A stretch of DNA of 52,766 nucleotides, from contig JAHISB010000005.1 in NCBI GenBank assembly GCA_018818425.1, positions 1-52,766 of the forward strand. Reading direction: 5' to 3'. Below, one piece after another: positions 7,994 to 16,083 of this stretch. A model generated the notes under the pieces. It made no database searches. It saw only the letters and a program-made list of their open reading frames with translations, and had not been told where the DNA came from. Numbering within the stretch: the stretch's first letter is position 1; each line of letters starts with the position of its first letter. Position numbers and translations under genes: made by a program. The stretch comes from Patescibacteria group bacterium. Lineage in GTDB: Bacteria; Patescibacteriota; Patescibacteriia; UBA1558; UBA10009.

Positions 7994-8896
7994 TTATCTG
8001 AACTTTTGTGTTGTTGTTAAATCGGCAGCTAACTGAGGGCAAGTTACTATACCACACCCATTATTGCCGACATCATTAGTGCCTAAAGGAGCATGGTAAG
8101 CAACCTCGAACCCTTTTTGCTTTAAAGCTATAAACCATTTCCTAACCAAATCGCTTGAGGGAGGGCTAAACCCGGGCGCATTGCCGAATTTTGAGCCGAT
8201 ATTCACGGAGATGTGGAAATATTCGGCGGGAGTAAATATCTTCCCCAGCTCCTCTTCTCCCAGGCCGATTTTCCCGCGATGCTCCGGCTTAACCAGAAGG
8301 TCAAGATATAATTTTCTTCCGGTTATTGAATGAAATTCCCGCCCAATTTCAGCGATCCGACTCAAGGTGATAAGTTTGATGTTGCTTTTTACACTCGCCA
8401 TTCTCTCTTTGTCAGTAAATCCCAGCAAAGAGAATTGCAGGCCTAAATTATGTCTTGAAGCCGCTTGTAACAGCAGACTTATGCTTTGCCGGCAATTAAC
8501 CCCTGCCGAGGAAATTATCATTCTCACTGCCGGCCAGTTTTTTTCTAATAAAGCCATGGCTGATAAAACCTCGTTGATATTCAAAGTTGGTTCGCCGATC
8601 CCTAAAAAAGAAACGGCGAAAAACTCTGAATTATCAGGGCTGATACCCTGCCTGCCTACAGCCAGTTCAACCAGATTAAGCATTTCCCTGCTTAAAAGGG
8701 AGCGCTTAAAATCAATCTGGTTTGAACCGCACATATAGCAACGAACCCCGCAGCCTATTTGCGTTGGGATGCAAACAACCCAATGCTTATCCCGCAAGCT
8801 TCTGGTATTGTCGCTAAACTCAACGACATTGCCATCGCCTAATCTAACAACATACCTTTCATATTCGTTGCCATGTATTAGCTTGATTATCTGCAT
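7994..8896 (-). CDS. RlmN/Cfr-like radical SAM protein lacking the N-terminal accessory domain
   Basis: CIPTQIGCGVRCYMCG (CX3CX2C plus upstream Cys), FLGIGEPTLN, NDVGNNGCG C-terminal Cys; start placed at Met with SD GGAGGTAAGGAGG. Confidence 0.8.
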   Translation of the reverse strand: MQIIKLIHGNEYERYVVRLGDGNVVEFSDNTRSLRDKHWVVCIPTQIGCGVRCYMCGSNQIDFKRSLLSREMLNLVELAVGRQGISPDNSEFFAVSFLGIGEPTLNINEVLSAMALLEKNWPAVRMIISSAGVNCRQSISLLLQAASRHNLGLQFSLLGFTDKERMASVKSNIKLITLSRIAEIGREFHSITGRKLYLDLLVKPEHRGKIGLGEEELGKIFTPAEYFHISVNIGSKFGNAPGFSPPSSDLVRKWFIALKQKGFEVAYHAPLGTNDVGNNGCGIVTCPQLAADLTTTQKFR

Positions 8897-9128
8897 TGGA
8901 TGCCTCCTTACCTCCCGATTTATATTATGTATCTCATGTATCATTGACAAAGAACAAAAATTTTGATATCAATACAAAAAGCGGTGTGAGCGCAATAACT
9001 CAATCTGTCCTTGCCGGGATTTATTGAATAAAAGCTTATGCCGCTTTTTGTATATTTTAAACTTGCTGATTTGTAAAGGTAGGGAGGAGCTTTAAAAAAG
9101 TTCTCAAAGCTCGTCCCTTGTATCATTG

Positions 9129-9293
9129 TTACCAATGAACTCGCATTACTTGTTCATAATGTTCGCCATAATCGACAACAACTGGCTCTCTTTTTCCCTC
9201 TGGAGTGATAGCAGTCTCGATAGGACTCTGGTCTCCATTTGTAGAACCTTCTGGTTGATCGTTTTTTTCGGCGTCCTCTGCTTCATGACACAT
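9129..9293 (-). CDS. small acidic hypothetical protein (54 aa)
   Basis: MCHEAEDAEKNDQPEGSTNGDQSPIETAITPEGKREPVVVDYGEHYEQVMRVHW*, SD AAGGAGG. Confidence 0.6.
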   Translation of the reverse strand: MCHEAEDAEKNDQPEGSTNGDQSPIETAITPEGKREPVVVDYGEHYEQVMRVHW

Positions 9294-9449
9294 TATGATT
9301 CCTCCTTGAATTTTGATTTTTTATTTGTCCAGAAATTTTTATCTCCAATTAATTTAGAAATAAACATTTTTGGATAAATATAATTTTATTGAATCTTCCT
9401 TAATTAACGATACACGATATACGATTTGCGAAAGCGATCAGCGACAATC

Positions 9450-9471
9450 AAAAAAGCCACCTATCTGGTGG
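9450..9471 (-). terminator. attenuator terminator hairpin
   Basis: minus strand CCACC-AGATA-GGTGG-C-TTTTTT; CCACCAGAT also complementary to upstream ATCTGGTGG (9529-9521). Confidence 0.65.
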
Positions 9472-9532
9472 TCTATCTATGATTATATTTTATATACTTA
9501 ATCGAGTCTGACTCGATAAACCACCAGATTAG

Positions 9533-9613
9533 CTAGCTAAAAAAGTAAAAAAACCAAAAAGCTTGATTTTGGATGATAATCTGACTCTGAATGTTGATTT
9601 CTTGACTAATCAT
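9533..9613 (-). CDS. putative aromatic-rich leader peptide (26 aa)
   Basis: MISQEINIQSQIIIQNQAFWFFYFFS* immediately upstream of attenuator segments. Confidence 0.65.
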   Translation of the reverse strand: MISQEINIQSQIIIQNQAFWFFYFFS

Positions 9614-9636
9614 AGTGGTTTTTTGAGATTGATATC

Positions 9637-9665
9637 ATCTTAGCAAATACTAAAATTGTTGTCAA
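9637..9665 (-). promoter_or_regulatory. sigma70 promoter TTGACA-N17-TAAGAT, minus strand
   Basis: TTGACA (9665-9660), TAAGAT (9642-9637), TGC extended -10. Confidence 0.75.
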
Positions 9666-9703
9666 ATTTTAGATTTGTGGATAAAACTATTATTGAAAAA
9701 AAC

Positions 9704-9731
9704 GGCTCCGGTTCCTGAAAGGAGCCAGAGC
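9704..9731 (-). terminator. intrinsic terminator of ndk
   Basis: GGCTCTGGCTCC...GGAACCGGAGCC then T-rich tract on minus strand. Confidence 0.8.
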
Positions 9732-9774
9732 CATTATATATCCTGTATTCTACTTTTATTATAACTCCCTTCTG

Positions 9775-10374
9775 TTACTCAAACATAATATTTTCATCAG
9801 CTCGTTTATAATCATGAATTTCGTTTTGGCGGAACCAGAGCTGTTCTTCAAACTCAGCTTCTTTTATTGAACCAGAGGCATGGATCATATTCTTGACTGT
9901 GCGTTTACTCATATTGGCTAAAATCGGGGAATCTAAAGAATAATCGCCGCGAATAGTGCCGGGGTCGGCAAAGCGGGGCAGAGTGTTGCCAATCATCATC
10001 CTCACTGCGTCAACCGCATGTATGCCTTGTAATAGTACCGCTACCACCGGACCGGAACTTAAAAAATCCATATTCCACTTGCGAACAAATTGGCCAATTT
10101 TGTAAGGACTTTTTGTTCCAAGTTCCTCGCGTGGATCCTTCCCATATTCCTCGTAAGTTTTTAAGGTCTTATGGCCAATGGCAATTAAATAATCCTTATC
10201 ATTAGGATAATGCCTGGCCACCAGTTTTTTATCGACCCAAACCATCTTTAAAGCTATAATTTTAAAGCCAACTTTCTCAAAACGGGATAAAATTTCTCCA
10301 ATCAACCCGCGTTTAATTGTATCGGGTTTTAATAAAATAACAGTTTTTTCTTTTTTTGGATCTGTCTTCTTCAT
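9775..10374 (-). CDS. ndk: nucleoside-diphosphate kinase (with insertion)
   Basis: KTVILLKPDTIKRGLIGEILSRFEKVGFKI; NMIHASGS active site; about 60 aa longer than the usual form. Confidence 0.9.
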   Translation of the reverse strand: MKKTDPKKEKTVILLKPDTIKRGLIGEILSRFEKVGFKIIALKMVWVDKKLVARHYPNDKDYLIAIGHKTLKTYEEYGKDPREELGTKSPYKIGQFVRKWNMDFLSSGPVVAVLLQGIHAVDAVRMMIGNTLPRFADPGTIRGDYSLDSPILANMSKRTVKNMIHASGSIKEAEFEEQLWFRQNEIHDYKRADENIMFE

Positions 10375-10506
10375 AATGCTATAAATTAATTATACTATAG
10401 AACTTATCAAACTTATTAACCTTAGATGGTCGCCATCCGGAGATGGCTCCAAACGGAGAGTGACCTAATTACCTGATCGCCTGATCGCCTAATTAACTCA
10501 ATTAAC

Positions 10507-10887
10507 CTACTTAAGATACTCTTTTACTTTTTCAACAACTTGAGCAGGAGTCATATTGGCTTTGACTAAATAACCCACTGCGCCCAGGGCTTTGCCTTTT
10601 TTAATATCTTCGTCCTGGCCCAGGTTGGTTAAAAGAACTACGGGCACGTCTTTAAGCTTGCTGTCTTCCTTTAATTTGCTCAAAACCGAAAAGCCGTCCA
10701 GTTTAGGCATAATAATGTCTAAAAGGATTATGTCCGGCTTGTCTTCCGTGGCCATTTTTAGGCCGGTTTCTCCGTCGAAAGCAACGCTAATATTATAGCC
10801 CCCGTTTTTAAACTTTGTTTCGTACATCGTGACCAGGGCCTCTTCATCTTCGATTAAAAGAATTTTATGGTTTTTAGTGTCAGTCAT
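10507..10887 (-). CDS. CheY-like response regulator (receiver only)
   Basis: KILLIEDEEALVTMY...DIILLDIIMPKLDG...PVVLLTNLGQ...GYLVKAN. Confidence 0.95.
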   Translation of the reverse strand: MTDTKNHKILLIEDEEALVTMYETKFKNGGYNISVAFDGETGLKMATEDKPDIILLDIIMPKLDGFSVLSKLKEDSKLKDVPVVLLTNLGQDEDIKKGKALGAVGYLVKANMTPAQVVEKVKEYLK

Positions 10888-10990
10888 ATTGTTCTTTTGA
10901 TAAATAGCCCCACAAGCGGGGTTGAATTTATTGTTGAATTTATTATAGAAAAGGTGGATTAAAAAATCAAGGCCTGGCCGCTGTTAATAA

Positions 10991-11113
10991 ATCCCGCACC
11001 ACGGCCTAACCCAGCACCATTTGGTGCTTGGACTAATAGCCGTGATAGGTATATTTTGTCTACAGACTTTTTTCTAACCATAAGCTTATGCTTATGGTTT
11101 TGTGGTGCGGGAT
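10991..11113. repeat. REPIN/MITE-like nested inverted repeat
   Basis: ATCCCGCACCAC (10991-11002) / GTGGTGCGGGAT (11102-11113); internal hairpins AGCACCATTTGGTGCT and AACCATAAGC-TTAT-GCTTATGGTT. Confidence 0.7.
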
Positions 11114-11952
11114 AAAATCTCCTGGCCATCGCTTTCTAATAGAATATCCCCGTTTAAATCGTTGCGAAAAATTTTAGCGCTATATCTTTCCAGTTTGAAT
11201 AAAGTGCGCAGCGAAGGATGGCCGAACTTATTGCCTTCTCCCACCTGAATTATAGCATATTCCGGCAAAACCTGCTGGAGAAAATTTTCCGAAGATGAAG
11301 TATTGCTGCCATGATGACCGACTTTAATTACATTGGATTGTAGATCGAAGATTGAAGATCGAAGAATTTCCTCTTCGCCCTCTTCTTCTAAATCGCCGGT
11401 AAACAAAACTTTGATGTCATTATAAATCAATTGAACTACAACCGAGGTATTATTTAGATTATCGACCTTAACATTGGTAAAATCCTCAAATGGGAAAATA
11501 ACCTTTAACTTAACTTCGGCAAAAACAAATTCCTGGCCGGCCAAGGCGATTTTTACGGGAATTTCTTTTTCTTTGATAAGGCCTAGCCACTCCTCGTAGG
11601 CATCGGTTGAGTGAAGTACGCCGCTATAAAGAATTTGCTTGACCTGGTATCTTTTAAGAACTTCGACCAGGCCGAAAAGATGGTCGTCGTGCGGATGAGT
11701 TAAAATCATTAAATCGATTGTTTTATCGTAAAAAGGCAGAGTCTGTCCCAGTTTGGTGATAAAGGCATTATCCGGACCGCCGTCTATAACTATATTTTGA
11801 TGACTGGGCGTACGGATTAAAATACCATCGCCCTGGCCAACATCAAAAAAATATATCTTTAAATCCCCTTCTGTGCCTGATTGATAGGTAACAAATAAAA
11901 GGATGGCTAAAACAATCAGCAGTCCGAGGGAAATTTTTAGGAGTTTTTTCAT
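11092..11952 (-). CDS. ComEC-type metallo-beta-lactamase-fold hydrolase
   Basis: FFDVGQGDGILIRTPSHQNIVIDGG..LTHPHDDHLFGL..VGHHGSNTSS. Confidence 0.9.
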   Translation of the reverse strand: MKKLLKISLGLLIVLAILLFVTYQSGTEGDLKIYFFDVGQGDGILIRTPSHQNIVIDGGPDNAFITKLGQTLPFYDKTIDLMILTHPHDDHLFGLVEVLKRYQVKQILYSGVLHSTDAYEEWLGLIKEKEIPVKIALAGQEFVFAEVKLKVIFPFEDFTNVKVDNLNNTSVVVQLIYNDIKVLFTGDLEEEGEEEILRSSIFDLQSNVIKVGHHGSNTSSSENFLQQVLPEYAIIQVGEGNKFGHPSLRTLFKLERYSAKIFRNDLNGDILLESDGQEILSRTTKP

Positions 11953-11982
11953 AAAAATTAAAAATCTCAAATCAAAAGAGAC

Positions 11983-12398
11983 AAGAACCAAACAAATTAA
12001 AAATCGCAAATCAAAAATCTCTTAACTGTTAAATTTACTAATTATCGATGTGAATATATAAATAAATTCTTTAGCTTCTTTTATCAAACTATTCATTTCG
12101 GGGCCAAAGGGCTGGTTATTGCTGTTTAATAAATTTAACCAATAAATTGTCTCTTTTGCTTCTTTCCTAGATATTTTCAACCTATATACAAAATCTTTTT
12201 TACCTAGTGCTTCATTTGCTTCTCTATAATTCGCGCCTATAGAAGTTGCTGATCTAATTAGTTGTTTTTTTATTTCAATATTTTGAATATTGTTAGAAAT
12301 TCTATTAATCATATCTATTACGTTAGTAGCAAAAGTTAATGTTCTTTCTTCTAAATCAAATTTTTGATTTTTTTGATTTTGGTTCTTGTTTGGTTCTT
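11983..12398. repeat. 13-bp inverted repeats around the S23 gene
   Basis: AAGAACCAAACAA 11983-11995 and TTGTTTGGTTCTT 12386-12398. Confidence 0.75.
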
Positions 12399-12429
12399 TT
12401 CTATTTGGTACTTGGTTATTTTCTTGCAT
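12022..12429 (-). CDS. four-helix-bundle protein (23S rRNA intervening-sequence / S23 family)
   Basis: IKKQLIRSATSIGANYREANEALGKKDFVYRLKISRKEAKETIYWL. Confidence 0.9.
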   Translation of the reverse strand: MQENNQVPNRKEPNKNQNQKNQKFDLEERTLTFATNVIDMINRISNNIQNIEIKKQLIRSATSIGANYREANEALGKKDFVYRLKISRKEAKETIYWLNLLNSNNQPFGPEMNSLIKEAKEFIYIFTSIISKFNS

Positions 12430-13951
12430 AATTTTTTTGATTAACTTTATTAATTTGTTGATTCTTAAATACTAAAAATCCGATTATAATGTACCCTCCG
12501 ACCATAAAAACCCAATGAAAATTTGGAACAGGAACTGACGCCCATGATAGATTTCCAAGAATCTCTGCCAGCTTCAAAACATAAGTGAGAATCACCCACG
12601 ATACATAACCAATGGCCTGGCCCAAAGGTACCCAGATTAAACCAAAAACCACCGCTAAAAATCCGACTGCCATATTTATGGGAATCAAGGGCAAAATTAA
12701 CAAATTGGCAAACGGCGCTAAAAACGAAAATCTGCCGAACTGGAATAAAATCAGCGGGGTGGTGAGAACTATGGCCGATAAAGTGGTAGTCATTGATTCT
12801 CTGATTTCAAAAAAGGCCGGCAGCCACTTGGTGTATTCTTTCAGAACCGGAACAAAATAAATCAGGCCGATGGTGGCTAAAAACGAAAGCTGAAAGCCGG
12901 CGTCCCAGATTAAAACTTTAGGATTAAATAAAAGCATCAGCAGACAGACGATGGCTAAAGTATTATGCATCTTGGCAGCCCGGCCGACTGTGGTAGCAAC
13001 CAAAGCCACAACTCCCATAACGCCCGCTCTGATGATGGAAGCCGGCGAACCGGTGATTATCACAAAAAAAACAATGCCCAAGACAATCAAAAAGAATGCT
13101 TTTTTTCTGGAAAGTCCAAAACTGATAAAAAGATTGGAAAGCATGACTGCGATTATGGTGATGTTATAGCCCGATACGGCGATGATATGAGTGACGCCAG
13201 TGCGATTAAAATTTTCTAAAATATTCTGCGGCATGCCTTTTTTAGCTCCCCATAATAAACCGCCCAAAAACGATGCCTGCGGTTCGGGTAAAATTTGGCT
13301 GACTGCGGCTACTACTTTGGCTTTGATTTTAAAAACTGCGGCTTTAAAAAAATTACCCTGGCCCGAATCAATTAATTCAATCTGGCCGTGATAGCAGATT
13401 GAATAGATGCTGGAATTAGCAAGATACTTATCGTACCTAAAATCTTCTATGGGTTCCGGCTCTGTTAAAGCACAGGTAATTTCCAACACATCGCCATATT
13501 GATATTGAGGAAACAATCCTGCCCTGACTAATACATTTCCATGAATTTTTTTCCATTGACTTTCCGACAGGCCTTGAGTCTGGCGAGAAACGACTTTATA
13601 TTTCACATGATCCTTTCTCACATCCGGCTCGTCAACAATAATTCCTTGGAAGGTGATTGACTGGCGTTCAGAAAATTCTGCTTCGGCCGGATTGTTATAA
13701 TAAGCAATGTGATTTTCGCTGATGATTGGAGTTGATAATTGATATCTGATAATTCCCAAACACAAAAAAACCAGGCACCAGCCAATGGCTCTGATTAAAG
13801 TTCGTTTTTTGGTAATAATAGTTATCGCGACTCCGCTGATGATGCCGAGGTATAAAAATAAATACGGCAAGGCAAAAAATGAGGCTATGGCCGCGCCAAT
13901 GATAAAAGATAAACAAACATAAAAAATTATTTGTGATTTTCTAATTTTCAT
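12416..13951 (-). CDS. comEC: ComEC/Rec2-family competence membrane protein (no MBL domain)
   Basis: FLGGLLWGAKKGMPQNILENFNRTGVTHIIAVSGYNITI...; Competence domain core. Confidence 0.9.
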   Translation of the reverse strand: MKIRKSQIIFYVCLSFIIGAAIASFFALPYLFLYLGIISGVAITIITKKRTLIRAIGWCLVFLCLGIIRYQLSTPIISENHIAYYNNPAEAEFSERQSITFQGIIVDEPDVRKDHVKYKVVSRQTQGLSESQWKKIHGNVLVRAGLFPQYQYGDVLEITCALTEPEPIEDFRYDKYLANSSIYSICYHGQIELIDSGQGNFFKAAVFKIKAKVVAAVSQILPEPQASFLGGLLWGAKKGMPQNILENFNRTGVTHIIAVSGYNITIIAVMLSNLFISFGLSRKKAFFLIVLGIVFFVIITGSPASIIRAGVMGVVALVATTVGRAAKMHNTLAIVCLLMLLFNPKVLIWDAGFQLSFLATIGLIYFVPVLKEYTKWLPAFFEIRESMTTTLSAIVLTTPLILFQFGRFSFLAPFANLLILPLIPINMAVGFLAVVFGLIWVPLGQAIGYVSWVILTYVLKLAEILGNLSWASVPVPNFHWVFMVGGYIIIGFLVFKNQQINKVNQKNYARK

Positions 13952-14483
13952 TATTATTATTCCTATCTAATTCCCACCTCAATGGATTATTTTTAATGTA
14001 TTTTCGAATTCGATACAATGAACCATCATTTTGAATAATATGATCATAAAATGAACGTTGCCATCTAAATACCGAATCAAAATTTACTTCATTTATTCTT
14101 CTTGATGAAAATGATTTAAATCCCCTAATCATTTCTGATAATGAATATTTTTTATTAATTAATGTACGGGCAGATTCTAAATCCGTACGGGCAGGTTTCA
14201 AACCTGCCCCTTCGCGATTATTATTAATTTCGACGATCCCATGGACATGATTCGGCATGATAATAAATTCATCTAATCTGCAATTTCCATAATGATTTAT
14301 TAAATCATACCAACAATATTCGACGATTTTCCCGAATTTATTTATAATCATTTGGCCATTCTTAATTGACCCAAAATATTCAATTTTATTTTTTAGGCAA
14401 ATCGTAACAAAATAAAAACCATTTTGGGAATAATCATAACCTCTCATTCTATTTAATTTTCTATTTGGATAATCTTTATACAT
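13941..14483 (-). CDS. REP-associated tyrosine transposase (RAYT, Y1_Tnp)
   Basis: GYDYSQNGFYFVTICLKNK..FIIMPNHVHGIVEI..FRWQRSFYDHIIQND. Confidence 0.9.
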   Translation of the reverse strand: MYKDYPNRKLNRMRGYDYSQNGFYFVTICLKNKIEYFGSIKNGQMIINKFGKIVEYCWYDLINHYGNCRLDEFIIMPNHVHGIVEINNNREGAGLKPARTDLESARTLINKKYSLSEMIRGFKSFSSRRINEVNFDSVFRWQRSFYDHIIQNDGSLYRIRKYIKNNPLRWELDRNNNNEN

Positions 14484-14574
14484 AATTTTTGTACTAAAAA
14501 AGCCAATCGGCAATACGCCGAATTGACCCTATGTTTGAATCTACCTTATAACAACAATTAAATTCTGTCAAACG

Positions 14575-15975
14575 CTATTCTACTTCATATCCCCCATCAG
14601 CTTTATCATTAATCTTAATCCCTTGCTTTTCTAATTTATGACGAAGCTCATCGGCTTTTTTAAAATCCTTTTCCTGACGCGCCTGTTGACGTTCATCAAT
14701 CAATTTTTGAACTTCAGGACTCAATGCTTTTTCTTTTTTATATTGATTTAAATTTAAACCTAAGACTTTATCGAACTGGATGATTGTCTGGCGTTTGGCC
14801 GACGATGGACTGTCCGATTTAACAAGCGACCTAAGCACGGCCAGAGCTTCCGGCATATTCAAATCATCATTAATGGCTTTAATAAATTTTTCTTCGAATT
14901 TTGGAAGACTGCCTGATTCTTTACCTCCCCGCCGAAGCTTTAGCGAAGGCGGGTCAAGATTGGAAATATCTCTGATTAAATTATCATAACCGGTTTGGGC
15001 TGCCTCCAACGCTTCCCAGCTAAAATTTAATTTAGTGCGATAGTGCGCCTGCAGTAAAAAATAACGGTAAGCCAACGGACTGATGCCTTTGTCTTTAAGT
15101 GTTTGGATAGTAATAAAATTGCCTTCTGATTTCCCCATTCTGTCTTTGTTGATTAACAAAAACTCGCCGTGCAGCCAAAATTTGACTGATTCATCTTTAC
15201 CGGTTGTGCCCCAGTTTTGCGCCCGTTCGTTGGTATGATGAACAGGTATGTGGTCCACACCCCCGCAGTGAATATCGAACTCTTTGCCTAAATGCTTAAT
15301 GCTCATAGCGCTGCATTCCAAATGCCAACCAGGAAAGCCGGTTCCCCAAGGGCTTTTCCATTCCATTTGACGTCGCGAAGCGCTAAATTTCCACAAAGCA
15401 AAATCTGTGGGATTCTTTTTTTCTTGATTGACTTCCACGCGCACCCCTTCTTTTTGGCCTTCTAAATTTAACTTGGCCAGCTTGGCATAATCAGGATATT
15501 TAGAAGTATTAAAATAAACACCGTCCGATGTTTTATAGGTCAAGCCCTTCTTTTCCAGTTTCTTGACGAATTTAATTTGTTCTTTGATGTAATCGGTGGC
15601 TTTGCACCAGATATGCGGTTCCTGAATATTTAAATCCTTAAAATTTTCTTTAAAAACTTTGGTATAGAATTCGGCAATTTCCCAGACAGTTTTATTTTCC
15701 CGTTTAGCTCCTTTTTCCAGCTTATCTTCGCCGGAATCGGCATCCGAAGTTAAATGGCCGACATCGGTAATGTTCATCACCTGTTTGACTTTATAGCCGT
15801 TATATTCCAATGTTCGGCGTAAAACATCTTCAAAAATATAAGTTCTTAAATTGCCGACATGGGCAAAATCATAAACCGTCGGACCGCAGGTGTACAGGCC
15901 CGCCTTGCCTGATTTTAACGGCTTAAATTCTTGCTTTTTTCTATTCAGAGTATTATATAATAATATTTTATTCAT
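14575..15975 (-). CDS. cysS: cysteine--tRNA ligase
   Basis: [51 protein letters not shown]-like DRMGKSEGN. Confidence 0.97.
   Translation of the reverse strand: MNKILLYNTLNRKKQEFKPLKSGKAGLYTCGPTVYDFAHVGNLRTYIFEDVLRRTLEYNGYKVKQVMNITDVGHLTSDADSGEDKLEKGAKRENKTVWEIAEFYTKVFKENFKDLNIQEPHIWCKATDYIKEQIKFVKKLEKKGLTYKTSDGVYFNTSKYPDYAKLAKLNLEGQKEGVRVEVNQEKKNPTDFALWKFSASRRQMEWKSPWGTGFPGWHLECSAMSIKHLGKEFDIHCGGVDHIPVHHTNERAQNWGTTGKDESVKFWLHGEFLLINKDRMGKSEGNFITIQTLKDKGISPLAYRYFLLQAHYRTKLNFSWEALEAAQTGYDNLIRDISNLDPPSLKLRRGGKESGSLPKFEEKFIKAINDDLNMPEALAVLRSLVKSDSPSSAKRQTIIQFDKVLGLNLNQYKKEKALSPEVQKLIDERQQARQEKDFKKADELRHKLEKQGIKINDKADGGYEVE
14927..14953. repeat. palindromic REP-like element in frame within cysS
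   Basis: CCCCGCCGAAGCTTTAGCGAAGGCGGG, encoding [11 protein letters not shown]. Confidence 0.7.
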
Positions 15976-16017
15976 GGGTCTATTTTACAATATTACCGAC
16001 TAATAGACAAATGAATA

Positions 16018-16042
16018 AAAGCGGAGCGCCTTGCTCCGCTTT
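16018..16042 (-). terminator. intrinsic terminator
   Basis: AGCGGAGC-GCCTT-GCTCCGCT, T-rich on minus strand. Confidence 0.75.
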
Positions 16043-16083
16043 CAACTTGGCTTTAAATTTTTACTTAACCTGACCTAACAAAT

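Noticed and set aside
8367-8738. 123-aa plus-strand ORF
   Set aside because: Antisense to the RlmN-like gene.
6636-9293. RiPP (radical SAM plus precursor peptide) interpretation of the rSAM/small-ORF locus
   Set aside because: The rSAM has RlmN-type catalytic cysteines and GxGEP motif, no SPASM/twitch Cys cluster and no recognisable peptide-binding RRE; the small ORFs lack a repeated core motif.
9450-9613. T-box riboswitch
   Set aside because: No AGGGUGGNACCGCG T-box sequence or stem I features; the short aromatic ORF plus 1:2/2:3/3:4 pairing fits peptide-based attenuation better.
9775-10374. Unusually long NDK as a novel enzyme
   Set aside because: Catalytic motifs are intact and, from general knowledge, insertions of this kind occur in Patescibacteria-type NDKs; low novelty.
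12612-13391. Several plus-strand ORFs (12612, 12951, 12965, 13191)
   Set aside because: Antisense to the clear comEC coding sequence.
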